64,000 nt of DNA from Sepioteuthis lessoniana. Taxonomy: Eukaryota > Mollusca > Cephalopoda > Myopsida > Loliginidae. The position numbers and the translations under genes were made by a program. The notes below the pieces were generated by a model that had not been told where the DNA came from, searched no databases, and saw only the letters and a list, made by a program, of their open reading frames with translations. Below are positions 40,294 through 51,396 of the stretch, piece after piece (the stretch's first letter is position 1; each line of letters begins with the position of its first letter). The stretch is from the NCBI GenBank assembly GCA_963585895.1, contig OY757921.1, positions 78,756,147 to 78,820,146 of the forward strand, written 5' to 3'.

Positions 40294-40507
40294 CCAAAAG
40301 TTTATCAAATTCTTTTTCTGTATTTGTTTGTTTGTTTGTTTTGTTTTTTATTAGATAAGGTGGTCATGACAAGGACATAGCATTTATATTTGTTAACTGT
40401 CGTATTAGGAGTAGTTTGTTGAACTGTATCATGCTGTCGGTATGTAAAAAGTCTCTGAGGAAAGTGACATCTTCATCTTCAAGCATTGATGATGGTTTTC
40501 TTCATCC

Positions 40508-40668
40508 TCTTTCCAGCATCATCAGCAGCAGCAACAGCACGGATATCCCTGACCCTCTCTTGCCACTTCTCCCTATCATTCATCGCTTCTGGCTGGTCTT
40601 CAGGGCTACACCTCGTATCCTCACATAGCTGCTGTATGTATGTTCGAGCTGGCCGTCCTGCTTACCTA
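40508..40668 (-). mobile_element. LINE-R 3' fragment, reverse strand
   Basis: 'ccctgaccctctcttgccac', 'cagggctacacctcgtatcc' and 'catagctgctgtatgtatgt' are the reverse of the WRERVRD, SPEDLP and YIQQLCED codons. Confidence 0.8.
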
Positions 40669-41720
40669 CCGATCGTGAGCTCAATCTTTATTTCACTGCG
40701 CTGGCAGTAACATGATACGCTTGAGCTAGCAGAGATTACGATTTGAAAATGTCATCAACTCATAGTGAAAGTATGATCCTTGTGTGTATGTATGTATGTA
40801 TGATTTCGAGTTACGGCTTTTGTTTCTTTCCTGGTAGCTGGAGTGTGAACACAGAACGAAGAATCAAATTTACTAGAAGAGTCCCATTCTTTGAATAACG
40901 AAAGCGTTAACCACGTGGTATCCGTTGTCCATTTCTTCCTTCTTTTATGGCTTCAGAAATTGAACGGAGAGGTTTAAAATAACGAAAAGTCCTAACAATA
41001 AAACAATATTTTGTTGGGGGGTATCGTATTTTTTTTTTCTGGGGGTATCGTTTGTTTTCTTATTTGTTTTGGGGGAGTTGTTTTTTACTCCCCATCCAAC
41101 GATTAGCCCTCATCGACAAAACAGTCACCTGTGGCTTCGCTACACCTGCTGGAGGTGCTATCGCGAGGGGTACCAAAGTAGAGATAATAATCCCCTGAGT
41201 GTGGAATTGACGTCCGACAAGAGGAACTCAAATTAGCAAAGAAAAGTGGGCTGCTCCCCAACCCGAAGAAAATAAGTAAATGGGTGACAAACGTGGTGGT
41301 CAGAGGGCAACCTGTGCAATTTAGATAAGAATATAGGGAAAGTAGATATTGGCCGATACAGGTGCTCGCAGCACCCATATCACAAGGCGTTAGACGTAGG
41401 GCCTCAAACCTGGAAATTAGTCCGGCAGATTGATAGAGCCAGCATGATCTGGATATTTCTAGAAGTGAAGAGAATAACACCATCTACAAGGCGTTTCGTT
41501 AGTGTTAAAGTGGTTCAACTATACCATTGAACTGACACGGTGAGATTTTGGAAGGAATAATTGCTATTTAAAATCAATCAATGAATCAAACAAGATCTAC
41601 AAGTAGAAGTGATACTATATCAAACACGTGCATTGTGCAAATCACGGAAAATCGTTAAGTACTAACCCTTTCGCTGTTCAAAGCCAATTAGAGAAGTCGA
41701 CTCACATAATTTTCTGGAGA
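40669..41720. other. Unassigned 1 kb
   Basis: A (TATG)n run lies at about 40,785-40,803. 41,100-41,500 is less AT-rich and has a minus-strand open frame of 126 codons without any family signature; I do not treat it as a gene. Confidence 0.4.
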
Positions 41721-41721
41721 G

Positions 41722-41947
41722 ATGTTCCCGTGGTTAACGTGCAAGACGTCGACATCGTAGTAAGTGAGTTCGAACTCCAGTCACGCTATTACGTTCACCT
41801 TTCGACTAATACCCTTGGGAAATGGATGAAACTCGTTATCCACACAGCAATGGGATAAACAGTATCACTGCTGTTCTTCTGCAAGGATGGTTTTGGCATG
41901 AAGTAACCCACCAAAGTTGATATACCATCAAAGAAACCAAACCAATC
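41722..41947 (+). mobile_element. SINE-C, near full length
   Basis: Box B 'gagttcgaactccagtcacg', core 'actaatacccttgggaaatg', tail 'ggcatgaagtaacccaccaa' ending 'aaagaaaccaaaccaatc'. Confidence 0.85.
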
Positions 41948-41957
41948 ATCATCTACA

Positions 41958-42228
41958 TACAAATTGAAAAAGTTCGTGGAGTAATGGATATTGTAGAAGG
42001 AAATGGATACGGCGACGTGAGTTGAAATCCTGAACGACACTGTTTGCATTTTATATAGCGCTAATACCTTTAGGAAAGGTAGGAATCCAAGTCTTCTTCC
42101 TCAAGAGTTCATCAACCTTAGCTAGGCAACCAATCCAAGAGAAGGAAAATTCTGAATTCAAACCTATTAAACTCTGCTTAAAAATTGACCTTGTGTCTTA
42201 TTCTGCTCGTCTAGGGTGGGGTGAATAT
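41958..42228 (+). mobile_element. SINE-B, diverged
   Basis: Head 'gttcgtggagtaatggatat', core 'gctaatacctttaggaaagg', tail 'aaaattgaccttgtgtctta'. The tail end ('ctgctcgtctaggg...gaatat') is duplicated to about 42,285, followed by (TA)n at 42,267-42,290. Confidence 0.8.
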
Positions 42229-42289
42229 GTATATACTACCCTATTCTTATTCCGCTTGTCTAGGGAGTGAATATATATATATATATATA

Positions 42290-42595
42290 TATATACTACC
42301 CTCTCCCTGTGGGGTTGAGCTCTATCGCGAGGGAAGTAATGGTTGCCACTAGCGTAAAGCAAGGCTCTCAGTAGCCGTTAAGCGAATATATGTAAACAAA
42401 ACAAATGTGATACATAAGCGTTTAAATATACTTCACTTACGCTAGTTTCCTCGTGGCTGAGTGGTGGAATCTTGGATTGGCCTTTCAGTCTGCCAGGTTT
42501 CGATCCGAGCTTCGGAAATCTAGCGTGTCTAACCTCTTTGGCGAGTTGGGATACAACGAAACAATCTGTTTGTGGATGACAATATATGTATAATG
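42290..42595 (+). mobile_element. SINE-S, forward strand reference copy
   Basis: 5' part 'ctccctgtggggttgagctc', then a tRNA-like unit with box A 'tcgtggctgagtggtgga' and box B 'aggtttcgatccgagc' at about 42,447-42,510, and the end 'cgaaacaatctgtttgtgga' + 'tgacaatatatg'. The tRNA-like unit lies in the middle rather than at the 5' end, so this could be a SINE preceded by a second conserved unit. Flanked by TA runs. Confidence 0.8.
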
Positions 42596-42599
42596 AAAA

Positions 42600-43087
42600 C
42601 GACTGATAATAATATTTTTGTTTTTATATTTTCACAGTTTTTACAAGGAATATATAGGTAGTATGAAAACCCATGATATATATGGCTCTCAAGATGCGTG
42701 AAGAATTTTTATTACTCAGGTTCTCATATTTTTAGAGTTACCTATCGACCAAAAAATGTGTCACAGAAAACGCTGGTAGCCAAGTATAACTCTCAAAACA
42801 ATGAAAGGGTTAAGGAAAATGAAATCCTAATACTACAAGTCGAATTGTGTTTTTCTGTGTTTGCCTTCCAATTTGACAAATAGCTTCACCGAAACAGCAG
42901 ACGCCATTGAACTCGGTACAAACATACATTTGTCGCAGGTGACCACGCCACAAATATTCATTTGGTGATAACAGCACAGTAGAACAGTTAGATATTAAAT
43001 GTTCAATAATTTCCTAAGTTTTTCAAAAAATAGACAAATTAAAATACTTTGGATCAGCCAAGTTTCTTAAAATTTATGCTTCGTACA
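42600..43087. other. Unassigned stretch
   Basis: AT-rich; no recognised element. Confidence 0.45.
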
Positions 43088-43347
43088 AGTTTGACCAATT
43101 GGGTACACTATTCACTAATGGCCCGGAAGACCGGGTTCAATCCCTGGTCGAGTCATACCAAAAATTCAAAAAATGGTACTCGATGCTGCCTTGCTTAACA
43201 CTCAGCATTATAAGGTACGTATCAAAGGTAAAGTAGAAAAATCCAAGGAAAGAAGTAGCGCCCTTCCCTACACCTCGGTGTAGTAGCTATTGAAAAGGGA
43301 ACTTTCAGGCCGCCCACGACTACGGTCGCCAAATTATTTTACAAGGT
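43088..43347 (+). mobile_element. SINE-A, near full length
   Basis: Box B 'cgggttcaatccctggtcg', body 'cttaacactcagcattataa', end 'cacgactacggtcgccaaat'. Head partly degraded. Confidence 0.85.
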
Positions 43348-43547
43348 TATAACTGGCTACTAAGCAACTGGGCTATTTTATTAACGGTGGGAATGAGGGT
43401 GCCTAGATTATTACAAACTTACAATTTTAAAGATTTTCTTAGAAATAAAGGTCTTGTTAGTGATATTCAATAATTAGCAAATTAGTGACCATACCTACTA
43501 CTAGAAATCAATTATTATCATTTTTAAATATTCTTCATTAGAAAGTT

Positions 43548-44250
43548 TATATGATTGGATTTTATGGCATATCAACCTTTGTAGATTATTTAATGCTGAA
43601 TCCATTTTTATACAAATAAACAGTTCTATTGTTTTAGTTTTATGGCATATCAACCTTTGAAAGTTATTTAATGCCAAATCCATTTTTATACAAATAAACA
43701 GTTCTATTGTTTTAGCTTTATGGCATATCAACCTTTGAGAGTTATTTAATGCCAAATCCATGTTTATACAAATAAACAGTTTTATTTCAAACAATTCAGT
43801 TTAGTATAAGTACACAGTTTAATTGTCAAAAATATTTCTATTTCAATTTATTCAGTTTAGTCAAACAGTTTTAATTCAAATTATTCAGTTTTGTATAATT
43901 ATGGTTTTTGTTTACACACAGTTAAATGTCAAAATAGTTCTATTTCAAACAATTCAGTTCAGCATAAGTACGCAATTTGAATGTCAAAACAGTTCTAATT
44001 CAAGCAATTCAGTTTAGAATTAGTACACAGTTTAGTTCTATTTGACCCATATATAGGACCCTATCAGGTGCTACCGCTCCGGGCCAGAGTTGACCTGGGA
44101 GCAATGGCAATGAAGGGGTGTTCCGCATTACCCAAAGCTCCAGCATTTCTGGAACCTTACCATCAGATTGCTTAGTTTCATATCCAGGACACTCGTTGTG
44201 GAGGGGGGTCTTACCCCTCTGCAGAGAAGCAGTCAGTGTCTTATACAACT
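43548..44250 (-). mobile_element. Element D, near full length, with a triplicated tail
   Basis: The tail unit 'ttatggcatatcaaccttt...aaataaacagttctattgtt' occurs three times in tandem, about 80 bp each, at 43,555-43,790. Subrepeats ('caattcagtttagtataagt') and the 5' blocks ('ccaaagctccagcatttctg', 'acccctctgcagagaagcag') follow. Confidence 0.85.
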
Positions 44251-44265
44251 CCTTACGCGAACGAA

Positions 44266-44286
44266 TCTAGGATCTAGGATCTAGGA
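44266..44286. repeat. (ATCTAGG)3
   Basis: Three 7-bp units between element D and SINE-B. Confidence 0.85.
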
Positions 44287-44289
44287 TAT

Positions 44290-44590
44290 ACATATTTACT
44301 CAACTCCTTCAACTCGAGTAGGATGCGAAACAATTTTTGAGCGGTGTTTAACAGGTTTAAATCCAGAGTTTTCCTTCTCTTAAACAGGTTGCCATATCAA
44401 GGTTAAAGAGCTCAATTTGTCCTACTATTTACCCATAGCTAGAGTGATGATTGTTATAAGCATTACTTTTCCCAAGGGCGTCAGTGCTATGGAAAATGCG
44501 AACAACCAGGCCCGGGATTTGAACTCGGGTCGCGGAGTCCTTTTTTTTACGACGATAACTGTTACACTACCATTCAGGATGTGATGCGGA
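44290..44590 (-). mobile_element. SINE-B, diverged, reverse strand
   Basis: 'tttgagcggtgtttaacagg', 'tacccatagctagagtgatg', 'tttcccaagggcgtcagtgc' and head 'ataactgttacactacc'. Confidence 0.8.
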
Positions 44591-45014
44591 TATTTGTTAG
44601 ATGGAGTGGCAGGCCAAACATTTAATCATTCTCCAGACCGCGAAACTAATATCTACAAAAGTATTAAAATGTCACTTTTGTATGTAGCTTGATATGTTAT
44701 ACGAAAAGTTAAATCAGACTTTTTATTGTCAGGTTAATGGAGATCTTTTTGGAATAAATAGATTTTGGCGATTTTAAAATCCCACAGGATATCACAGTTT
44801 AATAGGAGTTGTTTTGTTTTTTTTCTATTCTATGGTGCCAAGATAAAGGTTTACAGAATTTATAGCAATTCCTGGGTTGAGTCAAAAATTTTGCAAAGTT
44901 TTGGCAACGCGAGGTAATTCGACAACTTTGGAAGCTTTTGCTGAGGCCATGAAAGTGACGAACCACACTGAACGATGAGATACTGAGCTCGCCTGATACT
45001 CTCTTTGTGCGACT
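44591..45014. other. Unassigned stretch
   Basis: Minus strand has a 72-codon frame without recognisable family features. Confidence 0.4.
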
Positions 45015-45255
45015 CACCGGTTAATGTACTATGATCAACTGCGCCTTCATCTTTCGCTCTACAAATTTTATTTGCCTACTTCCGCTGCGTTACGCCCCAG
45101 TTTCAACGCGTAAAGACTACGTTACACACTCATCTGTACGGCTTTCAAATCACACGTGGAGTGAAGCAATGCACAACGTGTGAGCGCACCATCTACAACG
45201 ACACCACCAAGGGATCTACTACAACTTGAACTGCTTCGGTTACATGATATACGCA
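45015..45255 (+). repeat. Element L, copy 1 (unclassified)
   Basis: Shares, in the same order, 'gcgccttcatctttcgctct', 'ttacgccccagtttcaacgc', 'ggagtgaagcaatgcacaac' and 'gtgagcgcaccatctacaac' with 56,085-56,330. Both copies are diverged. No protein or SINE feature recognised. Confidence 0.55.
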
Positions 45256-45325
45256 CCTCAAACTAACACCTACCAAAATATTTCAAAACTTTTGGCTCAT
45301 GCAAGTATCTTGTTTGTTTGTTTCC

Positions 45326-45393
45326 AAAATTCATTATTTTCTTATGAAAAAAGAACATAAATTCATTATTTTCTTATGAAAAAAAAATATAAA
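45326..45393. repeat. 35-bp tandem duplication
   Basis: 'aaattcattattttcttatg' plus A-rich run, twice. Confidence 0.85.
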
Positions 45394-45642
45394 ATTATAG
45401 TGACAAATATATTTTTCAAGTACTCTTGTTTATCAACACATAATGTTTTATTGTCTCAAAATTTGTGCGTGTTAGATATTTTCTCAATATTCAGTGAAAT
45501 AAACGTAAATAATGTGTGAAAGTTAAAACTATATATAATTTTTTAAAACAGTGAAGCAAAAGTGTCGCATATTATTGTATGGTTTGTTTGTTGTTGTTGT
45601 TTTTTTCTTTGTTTTTAATGGCATATCCACTTTCGTAGGTAA

Positions 45643-46220
45643 TGTAATATAATGGCCGAGGGATTTCGTTTTATGCCTTTGGGTTTAGTTAGGCTGAGAA
45701 CCTTTCGGCTCAGTGCATGGGTTACTTCGGTGCAACATTAACACAGGTGTTCACGCGCACGGGCGGAGCGGGCGTGTCACTCAGAGATGTCACAATAGCC
45801 CAGGTGGGAAACGGGGGCTACAGAGTGCGGTTGACGTCACGCACCGGAAGCGGGCGGAGGATTTGGGGGATTTTGAAAAAGTCAGTTAGAAGACTTGAGT
45901 TGAGACCTGCCTCGGGCGAAGACGGTTGGCTTTCGCTTGCTCGCCGAAGCTAGGCCAGTGGCCTTTGTGGCAGGTGTCACACGAGATGGGGGCGGCAGAT
46001 GAAAAAGCCAGAATAGAAAGAATGTGTATCTCTCTCCTTATGTCGAAGAACCTTTAAACTCAAAGGTAATAAAATATTTCGTACCTGAACTAAGAAGTCG
46101 TAAGTGTTTTTCGTGTTTCGAGATCCTATGTTCTATGTATATATGTTACAAACATTATGAACGTTTTGCGTACCGGTATGAATATGTCCATTTCACGTAT
46201 TCGTATCTGGCTATGGTACA
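45643..46220 (-). mobile_element. LTR-1 solo LTR (fossil), reverse strand, longest copy
   Basis: Minus strand reads TGTACCATAGCC...CATTATATTACA, 578 bp. It interrupts a D/SINE-C tail: 'ggcatatccactttcgtagg' is to the left. It contains a GC-rich block absent or shorter in the other LTR-1 copies (45,900-46,000). A GTAA repeat lies at 45,639-45,642 and 46,222-46,225, one base from the exact end. Solo. Confidence 0.8.
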
Positions 46221-46254
46221 AGTAAAATCAAATGCCACAGCCATCTTTGTCGGT

Positions 46255-46731
46255 TGGTTGGTTGGGTTTTACGGCATATCAACCTTTCTAAATTATTTAA
46301 TGCCAAAAATACTATATATATATATAAGATTTATAATACATTTTGTTGATAACACTTTTAAACTCATTCTTTTGTTAAACGCAGTAAGAAGTAGGGACGA
46401 GCTCATAAGTGATGTAGTCCTGTGGACCCCTTCACATGGCAGAGCGAAAGCAGAGCGACTAGCTCGAACCTACATACAGCTGCTCAGTGATGATACGGGT
46501 GTAGCTCTGAGGACCTGCCGGAAGCGATGAACGATAGGGAGAGGTGGCGAGAAAGGGTCATGGATATCCGTGCTGATGGCACGACATGATGATGATGATG
46601 ATTATTTCTATCTAATACGAATAATTCTATTTATGATTGATAATTTGTTGGCACAAAGTAAATGATTCCACGTATTGTTATGTAACAGTAACAATTTGAC
46701 ATCAGTAATTTGTTTACACTCATTTAAATGG

Positions 46732-46772
<41 letters not shown>

Positions 46773-47292
46773 TTGTAAATGAATAGTTTCTTGGTAATTT
46801 CATTTTTAAATGAATTAGAACTGATTAGAACGGTTAAATGGTTTTAATTATTGCTAACACTTATGATTTTATTCAATATCAATAATTTGTTTTCTGTCAG
46901 TAAAGTGGTTACAAGTATTGCTATTTAACACTGATTATTCTTTTCAACATAACTCATTTGTTTGCACACAGTTAAATGGTTCCAATTATTGCTATGTATC
47001 ACTAACAATTCAATTAAGCACCAGTCAGTTGTTTACACACAGTCAAATGATCAAACTGTTCTATTTCTAACAATTCAATTTAACAAATGACATTTGTTTA
47101 CACACAGTTTAAAAGTCAAACAGTTCTATCAGGTGCTACCACTCAGGGTCCGAATGGAACTGGTAGCAATGACAATGAATGGGTACTCCACATTCCCCAG
47201 AGCTCCAGGACTGGAACCTCTCTATCTAGGGGGACCTTACCTCTCTTCAGAGATGCAGTCGGTGTATTCTGCAGTCCCAGTCGACTGGGCTA
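46255..47292 (-). mobile_element. Element D, reverse strand, split by LINE-R
   Basis: Tail with ggttggttggttggg, short (TA)n, then subrepeats up to 46,383; LINE-R occupies 46,384-46,605; D resumes with (TA)n at 46,736-46,770, subrepeats ('tttgcacacagttaaatggt') and the 5' blocks to 47,292. Confidence 0.8.
46384..46605 (+). mobile_element. LINE-R, 5'-truncated 3' end in element D
   Basis: Starts at RSRDELISDVVLWTPSHGRA, then KAERLARTYIQLLSDDTG and ends 'gctgatggcacgacatgatg' with (atg)n. The frame is open for over 50 codons, so among the better-preserved 3' ends. A truncated insertion younger than the D copy. Confidence 0.85.
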
Positions 47293-47452
47293 GCCATTCC
47301 AAGAATAGTACTATTTACTCCATAGCTGGGAGAATAAGAGTGTTCATGCCTTTCCCAAGGGCATTAGTCCGAAAGGGAACGTAATAGTGCGAACTCATTT
47401 ACTGTGATGTCATTTTCCAACACGATAACCACTACGCCATGGAGACTCTCCA
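47293..47452 (-). mobile_element. SINE-C, tail missing, reverse strand
   Basis: 'agtactatttactccatagc', core 'cctttcccaagggcattagt' and head 'gataaccactacgccatgg'. Abuts the 5' end of element D. Confidence 0.8.
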
Positions 47453-47461
47453 CGAGAAATG

Positions 47462-47683
47462 TTTTGTTGATTGTGTGTTTAATGGCATATCAACCTTCTT
47501 GAAGCCATTCTTCTAGAAGAACAGTAGTGGTACAATTTAACCTATAGCTGGGAGGATAAGGGAGTTCATGCCTTTCCCAAGGGTATTTGTCCAAAAGTGA
47601 ACGTAATAGCGCGAGTGAAGTTTGAACTCGCTTCCTACGATTCTGCAGTCCATCGCTTTACACCACGAGGACACCCCCTAAAG
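47462..47683 (-). mobile_element. SINE-C with a flank shared with the next copy
   Basis: Tail 'tttaatggcatatcaacctt' to head 'cgaggacacc'. Its right flank ('ctaaagatggttgtgtagca', then 'aagcattt') is nearly identical to that of the SINE-C at 47,890-48,129. Confidence 0.85.
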
Positions 47684-47889
47684 ATGGTTGTGTAGCAAAG
47701 CATTTATTTGAAGTAAACATTGGGCAGTGAAAGCTCAGGACATAAAGGATTACTGGAAATCAGTCTACTGGACGTGTTATGAATATTACTATGGGAATTG
47801 GTTTTACATTCACGAATGATGTCATACCAATCTAAGATGGCGAAAGGCGAGTATTTTTGATATATGCACAAAAAAGCAAAAAAGATGGT

Positions 47890-48129
47890 TGTTTCGGTTT
47901 CTTTGTTTACTGCCATACCAACTCTTTTTAGGTTATTTAATGCCAAAACCATTCTCCTAGAAGAACAGTAGTGGTACTATTTAACCCCTAGTTGGGAGGA
48001 TAAGGGGGTTCATACCTTTCCCAAGGGTATTTGCCCGAAAGGGAACGTAATAGAGCGACTAGAGTACGAACTCGCGTACTACGATTCCGCAGTCCATCGC
48101 TTTAACCATTACACCACGAGGACACCCCC
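47890..48129 (-). mobile_element. SINE-C reference copy, 12-bp target duplication
   Basis: Reverse-strand copy flanked by AAAGATGGTTGT at about 47,880-47,891 and 48,132-48,143. Parts (minus strand): box A 'cgtggtgtaatggttaaagc', box B 'gagttcgtactctag', core 'aatacccttgggaaaggtat', then 'tagtaccactactgttcttc' and the tail 'ggcattaaataacctaaaaa'. The core also occurs in SINE-B; the tail also closes element D. Confidence 0.9.
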
Positions 48130-48211
48130 TAAAGATGGTTGTGTAGCAGAGCATTTTAAGAAGGAAACTAAAAGAACAAGATTGATTTGTGTAACTTGGA
48201 TCTAATTTTGC

Positions 48212-48657
48212 CGATCCAGGCAGCGGTCGTGTCGATACTGCTGTGTGGAAGCACCACTTGGACACTAACAAAACGGCTGGAGAAGAAGCTAGACGGCAAT
48301 TACACAAGAATGTTGAGAGCAATATTGAATAAGTCCTGACGGCAACACCCCACAAGGCATCAACTATACGGCCACCTGCCTCCCATCACGAAAACTATCC
48401 AAGTTAGACGAACCAGACACGCAGGACTCTGCTGGAGAAGCAGACGCGAGCTCATAAGTGATGTACTCCTATAGACCCCCAAATATGGCCGAGCAAAAGC
48501 AAGACGACCAGCTAGAACATACATGCAGCAGCTATGTGAAGATACGGGATGTAGCCCTGAAGACCTGCCTGAGGCGATGAACGATAGAGAAAAGTGGCGA
48601 GAGAGGGTCAGGGATATCCGTGCTAGCGGCGCGACATCATGATGATGATGATGATTT
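48212..48657 (+). mobile_element. LINE-R 3' end, best-preserved C-terminus
   Basis: Reads AAVVSILLCGSTTWTLTKRL, KLDGNYTRMLRAILNKS, HQLYGHLPPITKTIQ, RTRHAGLCWRSRRELISDVL, RPARTYMQQLCEDTGCSPED, MNDREKWRERVRDIRASGAT across few frame changes, ending with (atg)n at 48,638-48,655. Confidence 0.9.
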
Positions 48658-48929
48658 TTATACTTCGTTGATTGTGAATTTATGTTGGGTTCTGGTTACT
48701 GAACACAAGTTGTAGTAATAATAAGACAAACCACGACATGTGAGGTAAATAGTTATATTTACAGGAAAGAATATTTACAAGAGAGAGACTGTTAGTAATA
48801 AGAACATAGGATACAGAAAGGATACACTTCAACAATAGGAACGGCTCTTCTGATCTGACTTGTAGGCTTACTCCGCCCAGACTGATCTCCGCTACTGCCA
48901 TGTATGGCAGATGGAACAGCTCATTGGAG
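48658..48929. other. Unassigned stretch interrupted by SINE-B
   Basis: 'atatttacaggaaagaatat' and the following sequence continue, after the SINE-B, at 49,226. It may be an old LTR or other element but no ends are visible. Confidence 0.35.
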
Positions 48930-49225
48930 GTGCCCCGTGGTGTAATGGTTATCGTCGTAGGAAATGGACACGGCGACACGAGTTCAAATCCTAGACGAGA
49001 CTGATTGCATTTCACATAGCACTAATACCCTTGGGAAAGGTATGAATCCAATTATTCTCTCTCCAGCTATGGGTAAATAGTAGGGCAGACTAGGTTCTTC
49101 AGCCTTGGTGAAGCAACTAGTCTAGGAGAAGGAAAACTCTGAATTCAAACCTGTTAAACTCCGCTTAAAAATTGACCGTGTGTCATATCCCCCCGAGCGG
49201 AGGGGTTGGATAAATATGATAAACT
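48930..49225 (+). mobile_element. SINE-B, full length, well preserved
   Basis: Box A 'ccccgtggtgtaatggttat', box B 'gagttcaaatcctagacg', core 'aatacccttgggaaaggtat', tail 'ttgaccgtgtgtcatatcc' and end 'gaggggttggataaatatg'. Good family reference. Confidence 0.9.
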
Positions 49226-49272
49226 CCAACAACATTTCAGTTCATCCATTTTTAGAGTATGAGATCATACGT

Positions 49273-49384
49273 TTATTACATAGCCATGATATGGCTACGT
49301 GAAATGGACATATAATGTTCATTTATATATACATAGAACATAGGAATCTCGAAACACGCAAACCACTTACGACTTCTCAGTTCA
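49273..49384 (+). mobile_element. LTR-1 5' fragment (fossil) fused to mariner-1
   Basis: Matches the first 110 bp of LTR-1 ('agaacataggaatctcgaaa', 'acttacgacttctcagttca') and stops where the mariner starts, with 'agg' shared by both at the junction. Confidence 0.8.
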
Positions 49385-50152
<768 letters not shown>

Positions 50153-50154
50153 TA

Positions 50155-50969
50155 CAACGTCACATGGTGCGCCGTACTGGATATGTCATCTATGATGTGT
50201 TCTATCAATCATGTAAATCAACTACGCCGTACATGCCTTCCAGTGACTGAATTACATGACCTATTTTGTTCGACACTTTTGATCTTCCTGAAAATTCTCA
50301 ACTTTACCCGAGGGTCAAAAAAAAAAGCCAAAAATAGGGCGGGAACGAAAACAAACAAAACCAACTACGTTCGAAGGGTAGTCAACCTTTGTACCTCCCC
50401 ATCCCCCGTCGGGTGAAAATGGGATCATCCTATTCAACATAAATGCTGAGTGACACGTCTAGCAGGGAGAAGAAAAAGGAAAAAAATACGGAAGGAGAGC
50501 AAGCCGTAGGTCTTGTTTTTCCTAATTGGACGAACAAGCCAGAAGAAAACGGACACTAGGCGAGAACACAACTAATGGTGATCAAGTTAGCATACTTTGT
50601 CTTAAAAGTGTGTTGACCGGTTATTAAGGGTCAATAAATAAATAACTCAATACGGAGATATGAGTGCCACGCAAATGTATCCAAAAGTCTCTGAAGAGGT
50701 CTCCTTGTTTCAACGTACACGAAGACAGGCAACGTGCTCACTACAGCTGCGGTTGCTGCTCTCCGTTTATTTCGATGTATGAAATACAAAGAAGGCACAA
50801 GGTCTTGAGGTTTGGGGGGAGGGGAAGGGAGCGGTCTTGCTGTTCTATATATTCTAAGGGGACCTAGCTAGCCACATTCGCCGACCCATTCAACAGTACA
50901 ATATATAACCATCCATATATAGCCATGCGCGCAGCAACCACCAAAATACCACATTTGCTCTATGTAAAA
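50155..50969. other. Unassigned stretch
   Basis: Nothing recognised; two weak plus-strand frames (50,183-50,416; 50,664-50,867) show no family features. Confidence 0.45.
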
Positions 50970-50971
50970 GG

Positions 50972-51118
50972 CGGGCGTGTCCTCGTGGTGTAATGGTTAA
51001 AGCGATGGACTGCGGAATTGTAGTACGCGAGTTCGTACTCCAGTCGTGCTATTACGTTCACTTTCGGGCAAATACCCTTGGGAAAGGTATGAACCCCCTT
51101 ATCCTCCCAGCTACCATA
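50972..51118 (+). mobile_element. SINE-C, 3'-truncated, well preserved head and core
   Basis: 'gtcctcgtggtgtaatggtt', box B 'gagttcgtactccagtcg', core 'aaatacccttgggaaaggta', ends at 'atcctcccagctacc'. The D-type tail is absent. Confidence 0.9.
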
Positions 51119-51166
51119 ATATCCTAAAGGAACTCCGATAGATGTGTTAAAATTTTTTAAACACCT

Positions 51167-51168
<2 letters not shown>

Positions 51169-51201
<33 letters not shown>
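51169..51201. repeat. (TA)n microsatellite
   Basis: Two TA runs separated by a TG step. Confidence 0.95.
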
Positions 51202-51202
<1 letters not shown>

Positions 51203-51330
51203 GTCTGATGATCACATTGGTGAGAAAGTAACAGTCATCAAGCGCCGTTGGTTCAATGTTTACACTTTTCTAACTTAGATATATATGCTCTGTCACTGAT
51301 ATTGAACACTCTTTTCTTATAGACATAACA

Positions 51331-51332
<2 letters not shown>

Positions 51333-51393
<61 letters not shown>
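51333..51393. repeat. (TA)n(GA)n compound microsatellite
   Basis: TA to 51,364, then GA to 51,392. Confidence 0.95.

Positions 51394-51396
<3 letters not shown>

Noticed and set aside
41103-41483. 126-codon minus-strand frame as a host gene
   Set aside because: No recognisable domain, no support from codon pattern, and it lies in unassigned DNA; left as unassigned.
46024-46530. 168-codon plus-strand frame as a gene
   Set aside because: It runs from an LTR-1 fossil through a D tail into LINE-R; a chance chimera of three repeats.
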